64,000 nucleotides of DNA from Stenotrophomonas sp. YIM B06876 (GTDB lineage: Bacteria; Pseudomonadota; Gammaproteobacteria; Xanthomonadales; Xanthomonadaceae): positions 124,001 through 188,000 of the forward strand of contig NZ_JAUJUJ010000002.1 in assembly GCF_030711595.1 (NCBI RefSeq). The letters run 5' to 3'. Below are positions 8,926-19,772 of the stretch, piece by piece. Under the pieces are notes generated by a model, which saw only the letters and a program-made list of their open reading frames with translations, was not told the DNA's origin and made no database searches. Each line of letters starts with the position of its first letter. Within the stretch, counting starts at the first letter, position 1. The position numbers were made by a program, and so were the translations under genes.

Positions 8926-8943
8926 GGTAGTAGTGGAACCCTC

Positions 8944-9732
8944 TTGAAGCGATCAGCAGTTGCCGTGAATCCTCCCCCCAGCTCCACCCTGCGGCTGCTC
9001 ACCGCCAACATCCAGGCCGGCTCCAGCACCCGCCGTTACAGCGACTATGTGACCCGCAGCTGGTCACATGCGCTGCCGGCGGGCAGCAAGCGTTCCAGCC
9101 TGGATGCGATCGCCAAGCTGGCCAGCGGCCATGACATTGTCGGCCTGCAGGAGGCCGACCCGGGCAGCCTGCGCTCGGGCTTCACCAACCAGACCCACTA
9201 CCTGGCCGAACGCGCCGGTTTCAATTACTGGAGCCACCAGCCGAACCGGCGCATGGGCGGGGTGGCCTCCAGCGCCAACGGCCTGCTGAGCCGGCTGGAA
9301 CCGGTGGAAGTGCAGGACCACGCCCTGCCCGGCCGTCTGGGCGGACGCGGGGTGCTGCTGGCCAAGTTCGGGGACGGCACCGAAGGCCTGACGGTGGCGG
9401 TGGCGCATCTGTCGCTGGGCACCGGCTCGCGCCAGTCGCAACTGGACTTCATCGCCGAACTGCTGTCCGACCATCCCAACGCGATCCTGATGGGCGACTT
9501 CAACTGCGTGGCCGAACGCCCGGAGATGCAGGTGCTGTACCGCAAGACCCGGCTGCAGCCGCCCGGCTGCAGGGTGCCGACCTTCCCCAGCTGGCGCCCG
9601 GAGCGGGCCATCGACCACATCCTGATCAGCGCCAACCTCAGCATCCTCGACACCCGCGCGGTGGCCGCCGCCTACTCCGACCACCTGGCCGTGGCGATGG
9701 ACGTGCAGGTGCCCCGCCAGTGCCTGCGCTGA
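8944..9732 (+). CDS. Endonuclease/exonuclease/phosphatase (EEP) family hydrolase
   Basis: 262 residues with the EEP metal-hydrolase fold: LRLLTANIQAG (Asn metal site), VGLQEAD (catalytic Glu), TVAVAHLSLG (His), LMGDFNC (Asp/Asn), and the C-terminal AIDHIL and YSDHLAV motifs. Members cleave DNA, RNA or phosphoesters; E. coli YbhP is a comparable small orphan. No signal peptide is seen. The frame opens at a TTG (8944), 18 bp after the DsbA-like gene; a GTG at 8965 before the proline-rich stretch is the alternative. The gene probably shares a transcript with the two dsbA genes and is followed by a terminator. Confidence 0.85.
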   Translation: MKRSAVAVNPPPSSTLRLLTANIQAGSSTRRYSDYVTRSWSHALPAGSKRSSLDAIAKLASGHDIVGLQEADPGSLRSGFTNQTHYLAERAGFNYWSHQPNRRMGGVASSANGLLSRLEPVEVQDHALPGRLGGRGVLLAKFGDGTEGLTVAVAHLSLGTGSRQSQLDFIAELLSDHPNAILMGDFNCVAERPEMQVLYRKTRLQPPGCRVPTFPSWRPERAIDHILISANLSILDTRAVAAAYSDHLAVAMDVQVPRQCLR

Positions 9733-9762
9733 ACGCGCCGGCGGCCCTGTCCGGCGCCAATG

Positions 9763-9798
9763 CAGAAGGCCGGCATGGTGCCGGCCTTCTGTCTTTTC
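9763..9798 (+). terminator. Rho-independent terminator after the dsbA-EEP genes
   Basis: A 13-bp perfect stem (9763-9775 with 9779-9791, core AAGGCCGGCA) with a 3-nt TGG loop is followed by TCTTTT. It lies between convergent genes, so the hairpin may also serve the leftward TonB receptor gene ending at 9812, although the opposite side lacks a T tract. Confidence 0.85.
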
Positions 9799-9811
9799 GG
9801 CGATTGCCGGC

Positions 9812-12688
9812 CTAGAACTTCAGGTCCGCCCGCACATACCAGTAGCGGCCGCCGGGGATGTCGTAGGTCGAGGCGTCATAGCCGTTCAACGAGCACGACA
9901 GACAGATCGGCGGATCCTTGTCGAACACGTTGTTCAGCCCGGCACTGAGCTGCAGCCCCTTCAACCAGTCAAAGCGGTAGCCCAGTTGCAGGTCGTGGTA
10001 GCTGATGGCCGCCAGCGTATTGCGGCCATCGACCGGATTGCGGCACACCGGGAAGGCCACCGCGTCACCGCAGTCCTCGCTCAGCCTGGAGGTATGCCGC
10101 AACGTCCACGAGGCGGTCCACGGCCCGCGCGACCAGTCCAGCATCGCGTTGGAGGTCCACTCGGGAATCGCACTGTCCACCACCTCCACCCCCGGCCGCT
10201 GCGGTTGCCGCTGGCCGGCCGCGCCGGTGGCCTCGTAGCGGCCGACAAAGGTGTTCTGCCAGGCCAGCTTGAAGCGCCCGGCCGCGCTTTCGGGGAAGGT
10301 CCAGAACAGGTTCACATCCCAGCCGTCGGTCTTGATCGAGCCGAGGTTGGTCAGCCGGTTGTTGAAGCCGTTGATACCGCCGGTGGTGGCGCGGGTGATG
10401 CCGCCGCAGTACAGCGGGTCCAGCGTATCCACGCACAGGTCGAGCTGGGTCTGCGCATCGATGGCCTGGATCGCGCCGCGGATAGCGTGGCGGTAGAAGG
10501 TCACTTCCACATCGAAGCGGTCGGCCCACTCCGAGTTGCTGGCAAACCACGGGCTCCAGACAAAACCGGCACTGAGGCTGCGCGCGCGTTCCGGGTCCAG
10601 CGCGGTGTTGCCGCCGGTGGTGACCGAGATCTGCGAATTGGCCTGCTGGTAGCCACCGGGTACGCCCAGCGCGGCGCAGTTGGCGGCGCTGCCCCGCGGC
10701 GGGGTGCCACCCAGGCCGATCGAGCACGGATCGGACAATTGCAGGTCGGCCCGCGCCGCCGAGCCGTACAGCTCGCCGATGGTCGGGGCGCGGAAGCCTT
10801 CGGCGTAGCTGGTGCGCAGCACGAAGTCCTCGCTCACCTGCCAGCGCAGGCCGTATTTGGGGGTGAATTCGCCGCCAAAAGTGGAGTAGTCCGAATAGCG
10901 CCCGGCCAGGCTGAGGTCGAGTGCCTCGCCCAGCGCCGAGTGCGCGAAGATCGGCACGCTCAGCTCCAGATACACCTCGTTGACGTCGTAGGAACCGGAG
11001 GTCGGCAACGACGGCACGCCGTTGTAGTGGCCGATCACGGTCAGCGGATCGGGCTGGTACCAGCCCTCGTATTTGCGGTATTCAAACCCGGTGGCGAAGG
11101 ACACCTTGCCGGCGGGCAGGGTGAACATGTCGCTGCTGAGGTTGGCGGTGAACAGGCCCAGTTTGTTCTGGCTGCGGTCATGCACCACCGGCTGGATCCA
11201 GCGCAGCATGTCCGGGGTAATGGTGCCCGGGCCGCCAAAGATATTCAGCGGCACGCAGCCGCTCACCGCCGCGCACGCGGCCGGATCGCCCAGCGCCAGG
11301 GCGACGTTGTAGATGTTGTAGCTGCCGTAGTTGGTCTGTTCGGCCTTGTTCCGGGCGTACATGCCGTTGACGTCCCAGAACCAGCTGCGCGAGGCGCGTT
11401 CGAACGAACCGACCAGCCCGGTGTTGAAGTACTGCGTATCCACGCGCTGCTCGAACACGCGCGCGCCACCTTCCACCGGGCGCCGGCCGATCATGATCAG
11501 GTTGTCGGCCGAGTCCAGATCGAACCCGAACGGGTTGTAGGGATTGCGCGCGGAAATGAAGATGTCATCGGCCAGCGGATTGCCGGTCCCCGCTTCCGGG
11601 CCGAAGAACAGCGGCTCGGGCGCGGCCTGGTTGGTCGACTCGCGGCGGTTGCCCAGCGCCTTCACGTACCACTGCGTGTCGTTGTTGAAGAAGTAGCGGA
11701 ACTGGCCGAACACGCCCTTGCGCTCGGACGGGGTCAGCAGCAGGTTGTACTGGGCGAAATTGAAGCGGTCGGCGCGGCCGAAGCAGTGGTAGTCGTCGCG
11801 GCGGTTGCAGCCGGCGCTGCCGTCATAGACCGGGGTGCGTGCGCCGCTGTTGGGGGTCAGGTCCTGCTCGGCGCCGGTGACCGGGTCGATGAAGATGAAA
11901 CGCCCGGTCGGCGTGGCCGAACTGCCGAACGCCAGGCCAGTGCCGGGAATCGGATAACGCGACTGTTCGCGGGTACGGGCATACACCGGATCCTGCTTCA
12001 CCCAGCTGGCGCCCAGAAACAGGCTGGTGCGCTCGGTGGTGGTGCCCCACGCCAGGTCGACGCCTTTCTGGGTGCCGTCGCCCTTGCCGTACTGGCCGTA
12101 GTTCACCGTCACCTGGGCGCCGTCGAAATCGCGGCGGGTGATGATGTTGACCACCCCGGCAATCGCATCGGAGCCGTACAGCGAGGAGGCGCCGTCCTCG
12201 AGCACTTCGATGCGCTCGACGATCGCCAGTGGAATGGTGTTCAGGTCGGTCGCCGCGCCCACGCCGGAGGCGGAAGACTCGTTGACCCAGCGGATGCCAT
12301 CCACCAGCACCAGCACGCGCTTGGCCCCCAGATGGCGCAGATCCACCTGCGCCGAACCGGCGCCAACACCACTGCCATCGGGCGGGAAGCCGAAGTTGCC
12401 GGAGGAATTGAACTTGGCATTCAACGCCGAGCCGGACGCGGTGAGCTGCTGCAACACCTCGCTGATCGAGTTGAAGCCGGTGCGCTCGATATCGTCGCGG
12501 GTGAGCGTCTGGATCGGCACCTGGCCTTCGACCTCGGCGCGTTTGATGCGGGTGCCGGTGACCTGGACGCGGTCGAGCGTGGTCGCGCGGGAGCCGGCCT
12601 CGGCCTCCTGGGCGATGGCCGGCGCGCAGACGGTGAGCAGTGACAGCTGTACGGCAATGGCCAGGCGGCCACGGTGCAGGCTTTTCAT
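9812..12688 (-). CDS. TonB-dependent outer-membrane receptor
   Basis: 958 residues. A signal peptide (about residues 1-29, ending PAIAQ) precedes a short TonB-box region ([15 protein letters not shown]), the plug domain (about residues 50-180, with [10 protein letters not shown] and [18 protein letters not shown]), and a 22-strand barrel ending in a terminal phenylalanine (YVRADLKF), as outer-membrane barrels require. Xanthomonadaceae carry many of these for carbohydrates, siderophores and other scarce nutrients. No dedicated regulator or uptake gene adjoins it, so the substrate is unknown. The ATG at 12688 is preceded by GGAGAG and followed by the signal peptide. Confidence 0.9.
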   Translation of the reverse strand: MKSLHRGRLAIAVQLSLLTVCAPAIAQEAEAGSRATTLDRVQVTGTRIKRAEVEGQVPIQTLTRDDIERTGFNSISEVLQQLTASGSALNAKFNSSGNFGFPPDGSGVGAGSAQVDLRHLGAKRVLVLVDGIRWVNESSASGVGAATDLNTIPLAIVERIEVLEDGASSLYGSDAIAGVVNIITRRDFDGAQVTVNYGQYGKGDGTQKGVDLAWGTTTERTSLFLGASWVKQDPVYARTREQSRYPIPGTGLAFGSSATPTGRFIFIDPVTGAEQDLTPNSGARTPVYDGSAGCNRRDDYHCFGRADRFNFAQYNLLLTPSERKGVFGQFRYFFNNDTQWYVKALGNRRESTNQAAPEPLFFGPEAGTGNPLADDIFISARNPYNPFGFDLDSADNLIMIGRRPVEGGARVFEQRVDTQYFNTGLVGSFERASRSWFWDVNGMYARNKAEQTNYGSYNIYNVALALGDPAACAAVSGCVPLNIFGGPGTITPDMLRWIQPVVHDRSQNKLGLFTANLSSDMFTLPAGKVSFATGFEYRKYEGWYQPDPLTVIGHYNGVPSLPTSGSYDVNEVYLELSVPIFAHSALGEALDLSLAGRYSDYSTFGGEFTPKYGLRWQVSEDFVLRTSYAEGFRAPTIGELYGSAARADLQLSDPCSIGLGGTPPRGSAANCAALGVPGGYQQANSQISVTTGGNTALDPERARSLSAGFVWSPWFASNSEWADRFDVEVTFYRHAIRGAIQAIDAQTQLDLCVDTLDPLYCGGITRATTGGINGFNNRLTNLGSIKTDGWDVNLFWTFPESAAGRFKLAWQNTFVGRYEATGAAGQRQPQRPGVEVVDSAIPEWTSNAMLDWSRGPWTASWTLRHTSRLSEDCGDAVAFPVCRNPVDGRNTLAAISYHDLQLGYRFDWLKGLQLSAGLNNVFDKDPPICLSCSLNGYDASTYDIPGGRYWYVRADLKF

Positions 12689-12899
12689 CCTTTCTCTCCA
12701 AAGGAAACGGGTCCACCGCGCCTTGCCCCCTGCCACTGCCGCGGCTCGCTCCACGTTGTAAACAAAACGTAAAGCCACCACAAGTGCCGGCAATGTGAAG
12801 GCATTTGCCGGCATCCTCGCGCCGTGCCCCCGCCCCGCATCCCTTTCCATTCAGCGCGACCACATCCCCGCGGCGCGGCGGCCGGTATCCTTCCTGCCT

Positions 12900-14876
12900 A
12901 TGATCCGACTGCCTTTTGCCCCCGCCCTCGCCGCCACCCTGCTGGCCGTCTCCACCGCTGTCCCGGCGCAGACGCTGGATGCGCAGCGCGCAGCGGTCCG
13001 CACCGCCATCGACAGCGCCGAAAACGGGCAATTCAATGCCGCCCAGGCCAGCAGCCTGCGCCGGCATCCGCTGTATGGCTGGATCGAATACGCCAACCTG
13101 CGGCGCAACATCGACACCGTGAGCACGGCCCAGGCGCAGGACTTCCTCAGGCGCTACCAGGGACAAGCGGTGGCCGAAGCACTGCGCGCGATGTGGCTGC
13201 CGGCGCTGGCCCGGCGCCAGGACTGGCCGACGTTGCTGGCCAACTGGAAACCGACCCCCAATACCGCCCTGCGCTGCGCTGAACTCAACGCGCGCCAGGC
13301 CACCGGCAAGGCCGACGCACAGTGGACGTCCGACGCCCAGGCGTTGTGGCGCAGCAGTGGCAACCCGCTGCCCGATGCCTGCGATCCGGTGTTCGCCGTG
13401 CTCGACGCCCGCGGCGGGCTGGCGCCGGCGCTGCGCTGGGAACGTATCGATGCCGCCGCCGATGCCCAGCAGCCGGCGGTGATGCGCGCCGCCGCCCGTG
13501 GCCTGCCAAAGGCCGAACTGGCCCAGGCCTACGACTACGCCGCCTTCGTCGACACCCCCGATGCACGCGCGTTGAACTGGCCGAAGAACGAGCGCAGCCG
13601 CCGTATCGCCACCGATGGCCTGGAAAAGCTGGCCAAGGCCGACCCGTCTGCCGCCGAACAGCAGTTGCCGCAGTACGCGGCCGCGCTGCAGCTCAACGCG
13701 GACCAGCGCAACCAGGTGCTCTACCAGATCGCGTTGTGGACCGTGGCCTCCTACCTGCCCGATTCTGCGCGGCGCCTGGCCGCGGTCCCCGAATCGGCCT
13801 ATGACGAACGTCTGCACGAGTGGCGCACGCGCGAAGCGATGGCCCGCGGCGACTGGCCGGCGGCACTGGTGGCGATCCGCAGGATGCCCGCCACCCAGCG
13901 CAGCGATTCGCGCTGGCGTTATTTCGAAGCACGGCTGCTGGAAAGAACCGGCGCCCCGGCCGACGCCACGCCGCTGTATCGCAGCGTGGCCGGCACGGCC
14001 ACCTTCCATGGCTTCCTTGCCGCCGACCGCCTGCAGCAGGCCTACGCGCTGTGCCCGTGGAGCCCGCAGGACAGTGCCCAGGCGCGCGCGGCGGTGGCCA
14101 CCGACCCGGCGCTGGTACGGGCGATGGAGCTGTTCAAGCTCGACCGCAGCGGCTGGGCCACGCTGGAGTGGAACGATGCGCTGAGCCGTTTCGACGACAC
14201 CCGGCGCCGGCTGGCGGTGGAAGTGGCGCGTGACAACGGCTGGTTCGACCGCGCGGTGTTCGCGCTCAAGGGTCCCGAGGAACAGCGCCTGTACGAACTG
14301 CGCTTCCCGCTGTATCACGACGCCGCGATCCGGCGCGAATCCGCCCGCAATGCCATCGATCCGGCATGGGTGGCGGCGGAGATCCGCGCCGAAAGCACCT
14401 TCAACCCGAAGGCGCGTTCGCCGGCCAATGCGATGGGGTTGATGCAGGTGCTGCCGGCCACCGGTGCCAGTGTGGCCAAGAGCCTCGGCCTGGGCGGCTA
14501 CGGCGGGGCGGCCAGCCTGTATGACCCGGACACCAATATCGCGATCGGCACCGCCTACCTGCGCCAGTTGATGGACAAGTACGGCGGCCTGCCCTACATC
14601 ACCATCGCCGCCTACAACGCCGGGCCGACGCCGACCGCCCGCTGGCAGTCGCAACGGCCCAACTACGATCCGGATTTCTGGATCGAGACCATCAGCTACA
14701 AGGAGACCCGCGAATACGTGGCGCGGATTCTGGCCTTCAGCGTGATCTACGACTGGCGCTTGAACGGCGATGCCCTGCCGGTCAGCGACCGCATGAACGG
14801 ACGGCTGCAGGCGCCACGCAAACGCTTCACCTGTCCGGCCGCGACGCCGGCGACGGCCGCCGGCAGCGGCCGCTGA
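12900..14876 (+). CDS. slt: Soluble lytic murein transglycosylase
   Basis: 658-residue periplasmic enzyme that cleaves peptidoglycan glycan strands with formation of 1,6-anhydromuramyl ends. After a signal peptide (about 1-21, ending VPAQ) comes a long alpha-superhelical U domain (to about residue 470), then a goose-type lysozyme-like SLT domain with the catalytic glutamate in [11 protein letters not shown], followed by [13 protein letters not shown] and [11 protein letters not shown]. The domain order and length match E. coli Slt70. Start is the ATG at 12900, immediately followed by the signal peptide. Confidence 0.93.
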   Translation: MIRLPFAPALAATLLAVSTAVPAQTLDAQRAAVRTAIDSAENGQFNAAQASSLRRHPLYGWIEYANLRRNIDTVSTAQAQDFLRRYQGQAVAEALRAMWLPALARRQDWPTLLANWKPTPNTALRCAELNARQATGKADAQWTSDAQALWRSSGNPLPDACDPVFAVLDARGGLAPALRWERIDAAADAQQPAVMRAAARGLPKAELAQAYDYAAFVDTPDARALNWPKNERSRRIATDGLEKLAKADPSAAEQQLPQYAAALQLNADQRNQVLYQIALWTVASYLPDSARRLAAVPESAYDERLHEWRTREAMARGDWPAALVAIRRMPATQRSDSRWRYFEARLLERTGAPADATPLYRSVAGTATFHGFLAADRLQQAYALCPWSPQDSAQARAAVATDPALVRAMELFKLDRSGWATLEWNDALSRFDDTRRRLAVEVARDNGWFDRAVFALKGPEEQRLYELRFPLYHDAAIRRESARNAIDPAWVAAEIRAESTFNPKARSPANAMGLMQVLPATGASVAKSLGLGGYGGAASLYDPDTNIAIGTAYLRQLMDKYGGLPYITIAAYNAGPTPTARWQSQRPNYDPDFWIETISYKETREYVARILAFSVIYDWRLNGDALPVSDRMNGRLQAPRKRFTCPAATPATAAGSGR

Positions 14877-14968
14877 TCCACCGCCGCGCCGCGCTCGGGG
14901 CGGGCACCGGCGCAGACACCGGCCCTGCGGGTGGAAGGCGGATCACGCCGATCGGGCATCATGTGCAC

Positions 14969-16228
14969 ATGAAGATCTATCTTGTCGGCGGCGCGGTCCG
15001 CGATGCACTGCTGGGACTGGACGCCGGTGACCGCGACTGGGTGGTGGTCGGCGCCACCCAGGCGCAGATGCAGGCGCAGGGCTACAGACCGGTAGGCCGC
15101 GACTTCCCGGTATTCCTGCATCCGCACACCGGTGAGGAATACGCGCTGGCGCGCACCGAGCGCAAATCCGGACGCGGCTATCGCGGCTTCGTGGTCGATG
15201 CCGATCCGTCGGTGACGCTGGAAGAAGACCTGCTGCGGCGCGACTTCACCATCAATGCGATTGCCCGCGACGAGGCCAGCGGCGAACTGGTCGATCCTTA
15301 CGGCGGCGTGGGCGATATCGAACGCCGCGTGCTGCGTCATGTCGGCCCGGCGTTCAGCGAGGATCCGCTGCGGGTGCTGCGCGCGGCCCGCTTCATGGCC
15401 CGCTTCGCGCCGCTGGGTTTCCGCGTCGCCCCGGAAACGATGGTGCTGATGCGCCAGATCGCCGCCAGTGGCGAGCTCGACACGCTGGTGCCGGAGCGGG
15501 TGTGGCAGGAGCTGCGCAAGGTGCTGGCCTCGCAGCAGCCGTCCGCGTTCCTGCGCACGCTGCATGAAGCCGGCGCCCTGGGCTCGATCCTGCCCGAACT
15601 GGAAGCGCTGTATGGCGTGCCGCAGCGCGCGGAATACCACCCGGAAATCGATACCGGCCGGCATCAGGAGATGGTCAGCGACATGGCCGCACGGCTGGCA
15701 CCGGGCGATGCGTTGACCGGCTTTGCCGCCCTTGTCCACGACCTTGGCAAGGGCCTGACCCCGCGCGCGGAATGGCCGCGCCACCTCATGCACGAGCAGC
15801 GCGGCCTCAAACCGCTGCAGCAGCTGTGCGAGCGCCTGAAGGTGCCACTGGACTACCGGCAGCTGGCCGAGGCGGTCTGCCGCGAGCACCTCAACGTGCA
15901 TCGCATCGATGAACTGCGCGATGCCACGGTGCTGGAACTGCTGTCACGCTGCGACGGTTTCCGCCGCCCCGAGCGCATCGCGCAGATCGCCATCGCCTGC
16001 GAATGCGATGCGCGCGGCCGGCTCGGCTTCGAGGAGCGCGCTTATCCGCAGGGCGCGACGCTGCGGCGGCTGCATCAGGCGGCGCTGGCGATCAACGCGC
16101 GCGATATCGCCACCGGCGATTTGCGCGGCCCGGCGATTGGCGAGGCGTTGAAGGCCGCGCGGATCGCGGCCATCCACCTCGCCCGTCAGCCCGCGAACGA
16201 TCTGTCCGCCAGCGATTCACCCAGGTAG
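14969..16228 (+). CDS. cca: CCA tRNA nucleotidyltransferase (multifunctional, with HD domain)
   Basis: 419 residues. The N-terminal nucleotidyltransferase head shows [16 protein letters not shown], the catalytic DxD in DAGDRDWVV, and [10 protein letters not shown]; it adds and repairs the 3' CCA of tRNAs. The body continues with [17 protein letters not shown]. The C-terminal part carries the HD phosphohydrolase signature (LVHDLGKG), so this is the long class I bacterial form with extra phosphatase and phosphodiesterase activity. Start is the ATG at 14969; a GTG two codons earlier is possible. Its 3' end overlaps the convergent LysR gene by 43 bp. Confidence 0.95.
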   Translation: MKIYLVGGAVRDALLGLDAGDRDWVVVGATQAQMQAQGYRPVGRDFPVFLHPHTGEEYALARTERKSGRGYRGFVVDADPSVTLEEDLLRRDFTINAIARDEASGELVDPYGGVGDIERRVLRHVGPAFSEDPLRVLRAARFMARFAPLGFRVAPETMVLMRQIAASGELDTLVPERVWQELRKVLASQQPSAFLRTLHEAGALGSILPELEALYGVPQRAEYHPEIDTGRHQEMVSDMAARLAPGDALTGFAALVHDLGKGLTPRAEWPRHLMHEQRGLKPLQQLCERLKVPLDYRQLAEAVCREHLNVHRIDELRDATVLELLSRCDGFRRPERIAQIAIACECDARGRLGFEERAYPQGATLRRLHQAALAINARDIATGDLRGPAIGEALKAARIAAIHLARQPANDLSASDSPR

Positions 16229-17088
16229 TCGACAAACGAGGCGATGCGCGCCGACACCGCGGTGTTGCGGTAATACACGGCGTTGACCGGCTGGCGGATG
16301 TCCAGCGTGTCGCGCGCAAACAGCGGCTGCAACGCGCCGCTGCGGCGGTCTTCCAGGGTCATGAAATCGGACAGGCAGACGATGCCTTCGCCGGCCAGCG
16401 CAAGATGGCGCAGGGTCTCGCCACTGGATACCGCCACCGCCGGCGTGATCCGCACCGGCGCCCCATCGGCGCCGGGCAGCGGCCATTCGTTCAGCGATTC
16501 GGGCTGGTTGAAGCCCAGCAGCGAATGGCCGGCAAGATCGGCGGCGCGCTTCGGGGTGCCGCGTCGTTGCAGGTACTCCGGGCTGGCCAGGATGCGGATG
16601 CGGCTGCTGGCCAGGGGCCGGGCATGCAGCGAGGAATCGCGCAACGGGCCGATGCGGATGGCCAGGTCGGTGCGCCGCTCCAGCAGGTCGATGTAGCCCT
16701 CGTTGCTGTTCAATTCCAGCTGCACCTCGGGATAGCGCTGCCGGTAACCGCCCACCCGCGGCACGATCACATGCAACAGGAACGGCATTGCCGCATCCAC
16801 GCGCAGGCGCCCGGCCGGGCGCTCGCGGCGTGCCGCCATCTGCTCTTCCGCCGTTTCGACCGCGGCAACAATACCCCGCGCATGCTGCAGGAAGGCCGCA
16901 CCTTCCTCGGACAGCTGCAGGCGCCGGGTGGTGCGCACCAGCAAGGTGGTGCCCAGCTTTTCCTCCAGCCGTGACAACGCGCGGCTGACCCCGGACACGG
17001 TCTGCCCCAGCGCCTCGGCCGCGGCGGTGATGGTGCCGCTGTCGATCACGGCGATGAAGGCCTGCAATTCGTCGAGCGTGGTTTTCAT
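16186..17088 (-). CDS. LysR-family transcriptional regulator
   Basis: 300 residues. The N-terminal winged helix-turn-helix (about 1-65: [20 protein letters not shown], then [15 protein letters not shown]) is followed by the periplasmic-binding-like effector domain (about 90-295). It resembles the YafC-type LysR subgroup. It is divergently transcribed from an MFS exporter, with a classic LysR dyad TTGA-N7-TCAA in the 147-bp gap, so it most likely controls that transporter and itself. Effector unknown. The 3' end overlaps cca. Confidence 0.9.
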   Translation of the reverse strand: MKTTLDELQAFIAVIDSGTITAAAEALGQTVSGVSRALSRLEEKLGTTLLVRTTRRLQLSEEGAAFLQHARGIVAAVETAEEQMAARRERPAGRLRVDAAMPFLLHVIVPRVGGYRQRYPEVQLELNSNEGYIDLLERRTDLAIRIGPLRDSSLHARPLASSRIRILASPEYLQRRGTPKRAADLAGHSLLGFNQPESLNEWPLPGADGAPVRITPAVAVSSGETLRHLALAGEGIVCLSDFMTLEDRRSGALQPLFARDTLDIRQPVNAVYYRNTAVSARIASFVDYLGESLADRSFAG

Positions 17089-17140
17089 GCGAAGAAGGGT
17101 TCCGTCCGGTATCGGGGGCGATGGAGCCGGCCCTGGATAA

Positions 17141-17155
17141 TTGACTTTATATCAA
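17141..17155. promoter_or_regulatory. LysR-type operator (TTGA-N7-TCAA) between lysR and the MFS gene
   Basis: The AT-rich centre of the divergent gap holds a perfect 4-bp dyad TTGA (17141-17144) and TCAA (17152-17155) with a 7-bp spacer, which contains the T-N11-A core bound by LysR-family regulators. It lies 53 bp upstream of the lysR start and 81 bp upstream of the MFS start, as expected for the recognition half of a LysR site. A longer imperfect ACTTT/AAAGGT dyad overlaps it. Confidence 0.6.
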
Positions 17156-17235
17156 AGGTGATTGGCGTAAACACTGGTTATTCCGCAACAATATCCCGGC
17201 CAGAATGCACGCCTCCCGTTTACTGGATGCATGCC

Positions 17236-18447
17236 ATGCCCCGTGCTATTCCGCTTGCGCTGCTGGCGCTCACCCTCGGCGCGTTCGCCATCGGCACCAC
17301 CGAGTTCGTGATTGTCGGCCTGATTCCGACCATCGCCGCCGACCTGCAGGTCAGCCTGCCCTCGGCCGGACTGCTGGTCAGCCTGTACGCGCTGGGTGTT
17401 GCCATCGGCGCACCGGTGCTTACCGCACTCACCGGCAGCGTGCCGCGCAAGGCGCTGCTGGTCGCGCTGATGGTGTTGTTCACCGTTGGCAACGTGGTGG
17501 CATGGATGGCGCCCGGCTATGGCTCGCTGATCGTGGCGCGGGTGCTGACCGGGCTGGCCCACGGCGTGTTCTTCTCGATCGGCTCGATCATCGCCACCTC
17601 GGTGGTGGCGAAAGAAAAAGCGGCGTCCGCCATCGCCATCATGTTCACCGGACTCACCGTGGCGCTGGTCACCGGCGTGCCGTTGGGAACCTTCATCGGC
17701 CAGCACCTGGGCTGGCGCGCGACCTTCCTGGCGGTGGCCGGGCTGGGGATGATCGCGCTGCTGGGCAGCCTGGCCTTTGTCCCGCGCAATCTCCCCGGCA
17801 GCGCGGCCGCCACGTTCCGGCAGCAGCTGGGCGTGCTGGCCCAGCCTCGCCTGTTGCTGGTGTATGCGATGACCGCAACCGGCTATGGCGGCACCTTCCT
17901 CGCCTTCACCTACTTGGCGCCGATCCTGCAGGACCTCAGCGGTTTTTCCGCCAACGCGGTGAGTCTGGTGCTGCTGGTGTACGGCGTGTCGGTGGCGATA
18001 GGCAACCTGTGGGGCGGCCGGCTGGCCGATCGCCGTGGCCCGGTGCCCGCGCTGAAGATCATCTTCGCGCTGCTGGCGCTGGTCCTGCTGCTGTTGACCT
18101 TTACTGCCGGCCACCGCTGGCTGGTGCTGGCCACCGTGCTGGCCTGGGGGGCGGTGGCGTTCGGCAACGTACCCGGCCTGCAGGTGTATGTGGTCAAGCA
18201 GGCGCAACGTTTCGCGCCGCAGGCGGTCGACGTGGCCTCCGGCCTGAACATCGCCGCCTTCAATGTCGGCATCGCCCTGGGCGCAGCACTTGGCGGCGTG
18301 GTGGTTGAACACCTCGGCCTGCGCCACACGCCCTGGATCGGCGCGGCGGTGGTGGCCGCCGCCTGGGGACTGGCCACGCTGGCCGGCTATCTGGACCGCC
18401 GTGATCTTGCGATCCCGCCCACCCGCGCACTGCCGCAATCGTGCTGA
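17236..18447 (+). CDS. MFS exporter, DHA1 (AraJ/PbuE-like) family
   Basis: 403 residues with twelve predicted transmembrane helices. The first helix and loop (LTLGAFAIGTTEFVIVGLIP) are diagnostic of the DHA1 subfamily that includes AraJ, YdhP, PbuE and NepI; a second signature, GGRLADRRGPVPALK, starts the second half. Such proteins export sugars, purine nucleosides or drugs using the proton gradient. Two ATGs (17227 and 17236) are possible; the later one, directly before the hydrophobic helix, is preferred. The divergent LysR gene is the likely regulator. Substrate unknown. Confidence 0.88.
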   Translation: MPRAIPLALLALTLGAFAIGTTEFVIVGLIPTIAADLQVSLPSAGLLVSLYALGVAIGAPVLTALTGSVPRKALLVALMVLFTVGNVVAWMAPGYGSLIVARVLTGLAHGVFFSIGSIIATSVVAKEKAASAIAIMFTGLTVALVTGVPLGTFIGQHLGWRATFLAVAGLGMIALLGSLAFVPRNLPGSAAATFRQQLGVLAQPRLLLVYAMTATGYGGTFLAFTYLAPILQDLSGFSANAVSLVLLVYGVSVAIGNLWGGRLADRRGPVPALKIIFALLALVLLLLTFTAGHRWLVLATVLAWGAVAFGNVPGLQVYVVKQAQRFAPQAVDVASGLNIAAFNVGIALGAALGGVVVEHLGLRHTPWIGAAVVAAAWGLATLAGYLDRRDLAIPPTRALPQSC

Positions 18448-18629
18448 ACCCCGCCTCCCCTCCCCTTGTTGACGGGCTTCCATGATTTCCATGGCATCGA
18501 CCTGCGCACCTGGTGCCCAACCGGCCGCAGCGTGATCGATTCGGTAACCCGCAACGGCGTTGTCCAACGCCAGGCTGGTACTGCTGCAGCAGCGCATCGC
18601 CCCATCGGGGCAGGCGCCAGTGAGGCCGG

Positions 18630-19772
18630 TCAGTCGCGCTGGCCGGCGATCCAGGTCGCCTGTACCTGCAGGTCCGCATCGAGCAGCACCAGGTCGGCCT
18701 GGTAGCCGGTCGCGATCTGGCCGTAGCGGTGGCCGAGCCCGAGGAACCGTGCCGGATAGGTGGAGGCCATGCGCGCGGCTTCCTCCAATGGCAGGCCGAG
18801 CAGATTGACCGTGTTGCGTACCGCGGTGGCCATGTCCAGCGCCGAGCCGGCCAGCGCACCGGCGGCATTGCGCACCACGCCGTCGATCGCGGTGATGACC
18901 TCGCCATACAGCGCGAACGAGGGATCGTCCGCGCCGACCATCGGCATCGCATCGGTGACCAGGATCAGCTGCCCGCGCGGCTTGGCGGCCAGCGCCACGC
19001 GCAGGCTGGCCGGATGCACGTGCACGCCATCAACGATCACTCCGCACCAGCTGTGGCGGTCTTCCAGCGCCGCGCCCACCGCGCCCGGCTCGCGTCCCTG
19101 CAGTGGCGACATCGCGTTGTACAGATGGGTGAAGCCGGTGATGCCGGCGCGCAACCCGGCGCGGATTTCATCGTAGCTGCCGGCAGTATGGCCGGCGGCG
19201 ACGACGGCACCGCGCGCCACCATCCGCGCGATGGCCGCCGCCGGTACCCGCTCCGGGGCCAGGGTGATCAGGGTGACGCCGTTGTCCAGGGAGGTGGCCA
19301 GCTCGATCTCGGCCGCGTCGGGAACCCGGAACTTGCTGGCGTCATGCGTGCCTTTGCGCGCAGGGGCGAGGTACGGCCCTTCCAGATGGATACCCAGCAC
19401 CCCGGGAATTGCGCCATCCAGCGCTTGACGGGTGGCGGCGATGGCGCGCGCCATCACCGTGAGATCGTCGCTGATCAGCGTCGGCAACAGCCCGGTGGTG
19501 CCGAAGCGGCGATGGGCCTGCGCCATCGTGCGCAGCGTCGCCACATCCGGGGTGTTGTTGAACAGCACCCCGCCGCCGCCGTTGACCTGCACATCGATAT
19601 AGCCCGGCACCAGCCAGCCGCCGCGCAGGTCGATGTATGCATCGGCGTGGGCCACCGCCGGATCATCGGGCGCCACCACGGCCTGCACCCGGCCATGTTC
19701 GATCACCACCGCCACGTCATCGCGGAAGGCGTCGCCGGCGAGCACGCGGCCATTGCCCAGTACGGTTTTCAT
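18630..19772 (-). CDS. nagA: N-acetylglucosamine-6-phosphate deacetylase
   Basis: 380 residues of the amidohydrolase superfamily: VPGYIDVQVNGGGG after the start, metal and substrate motifs HLEGPYLAP, AGHTAGSYDE, THLYNAMSP and catalytic Asp in LVTDAMPM. It converts GlcNAc-6-phosphate to glucosamine-6-phosphate and acetate, feeding chitin- or wall-derived amino sugar into metabolism. The ATG at 19772 shares its A with the stop codon of an upstream LacI-type HTH fragment (TGATG), and GGGAGGGAAACC lies just upstream. The usual partners (nagB-II deaminase, transporter, kinase) are not next to it; only glk remains nearby. Confidence 0.93.
   Translation of the reverse strand: MKTVLGNGRVLAGDAFRDDVAVVIEHGRVQAVVAPDDPAVAHADAYIDLRGGWLVPGYIDVQVNGGGGVLFNNTPDVATLRTMAQAHRRFGTTGLLPTLISDDLTVMARAIAATRQALDGAIPGVLGIHLEGPYLAPARKGTHDASKFRVPDAAEIELATSLDNGVTLITLAPERVPAAAIARMVARGAVVAAGHTAGSYDEIRAGLRAGITGFTHLYNAMSPLQGREPGAVGAALEDRHSWCGVIVDGVHVHPASLRVALAAKPRGQLILVTDAMPMVGADDPSFALYGEVITAIDGVVRNAAGALAGSALDMATAVRNTVNLLGLPLEEAARMASTYPARFLGLGHRYGQIATGYQADLVLLDADLQVQATWIAGQRD

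Noticed and set aside
9986-12643. 885-codon plus-strand frame antisense to the TonB receptor
   Set aside because: Composition of antisense GC noise; the minus-strand gene has signal peptide, plug and barrel motifs.
12785-12813. TGCCGGCAA/TTGCCGGCA hairpin between the TonB receptor and slt as a riboswitch or terminator
   Set aside because: Loop and flanks show no T tract or conserved riboswitch core; GCCGGC is common in this genome.
17152-18597. 481-codon minus-strand frame under the MFS gene
   Set aside because: Gln/His/Arg-rich antisense shadow; no recognisable domain and no ribosome site.
18448-18629. Possible gene remnant between the MFS gene and nagA
   Set aside because: Frames give short plausible text (for example ALDNAVAGYRIDH) but no family could be recognised and length is too small.
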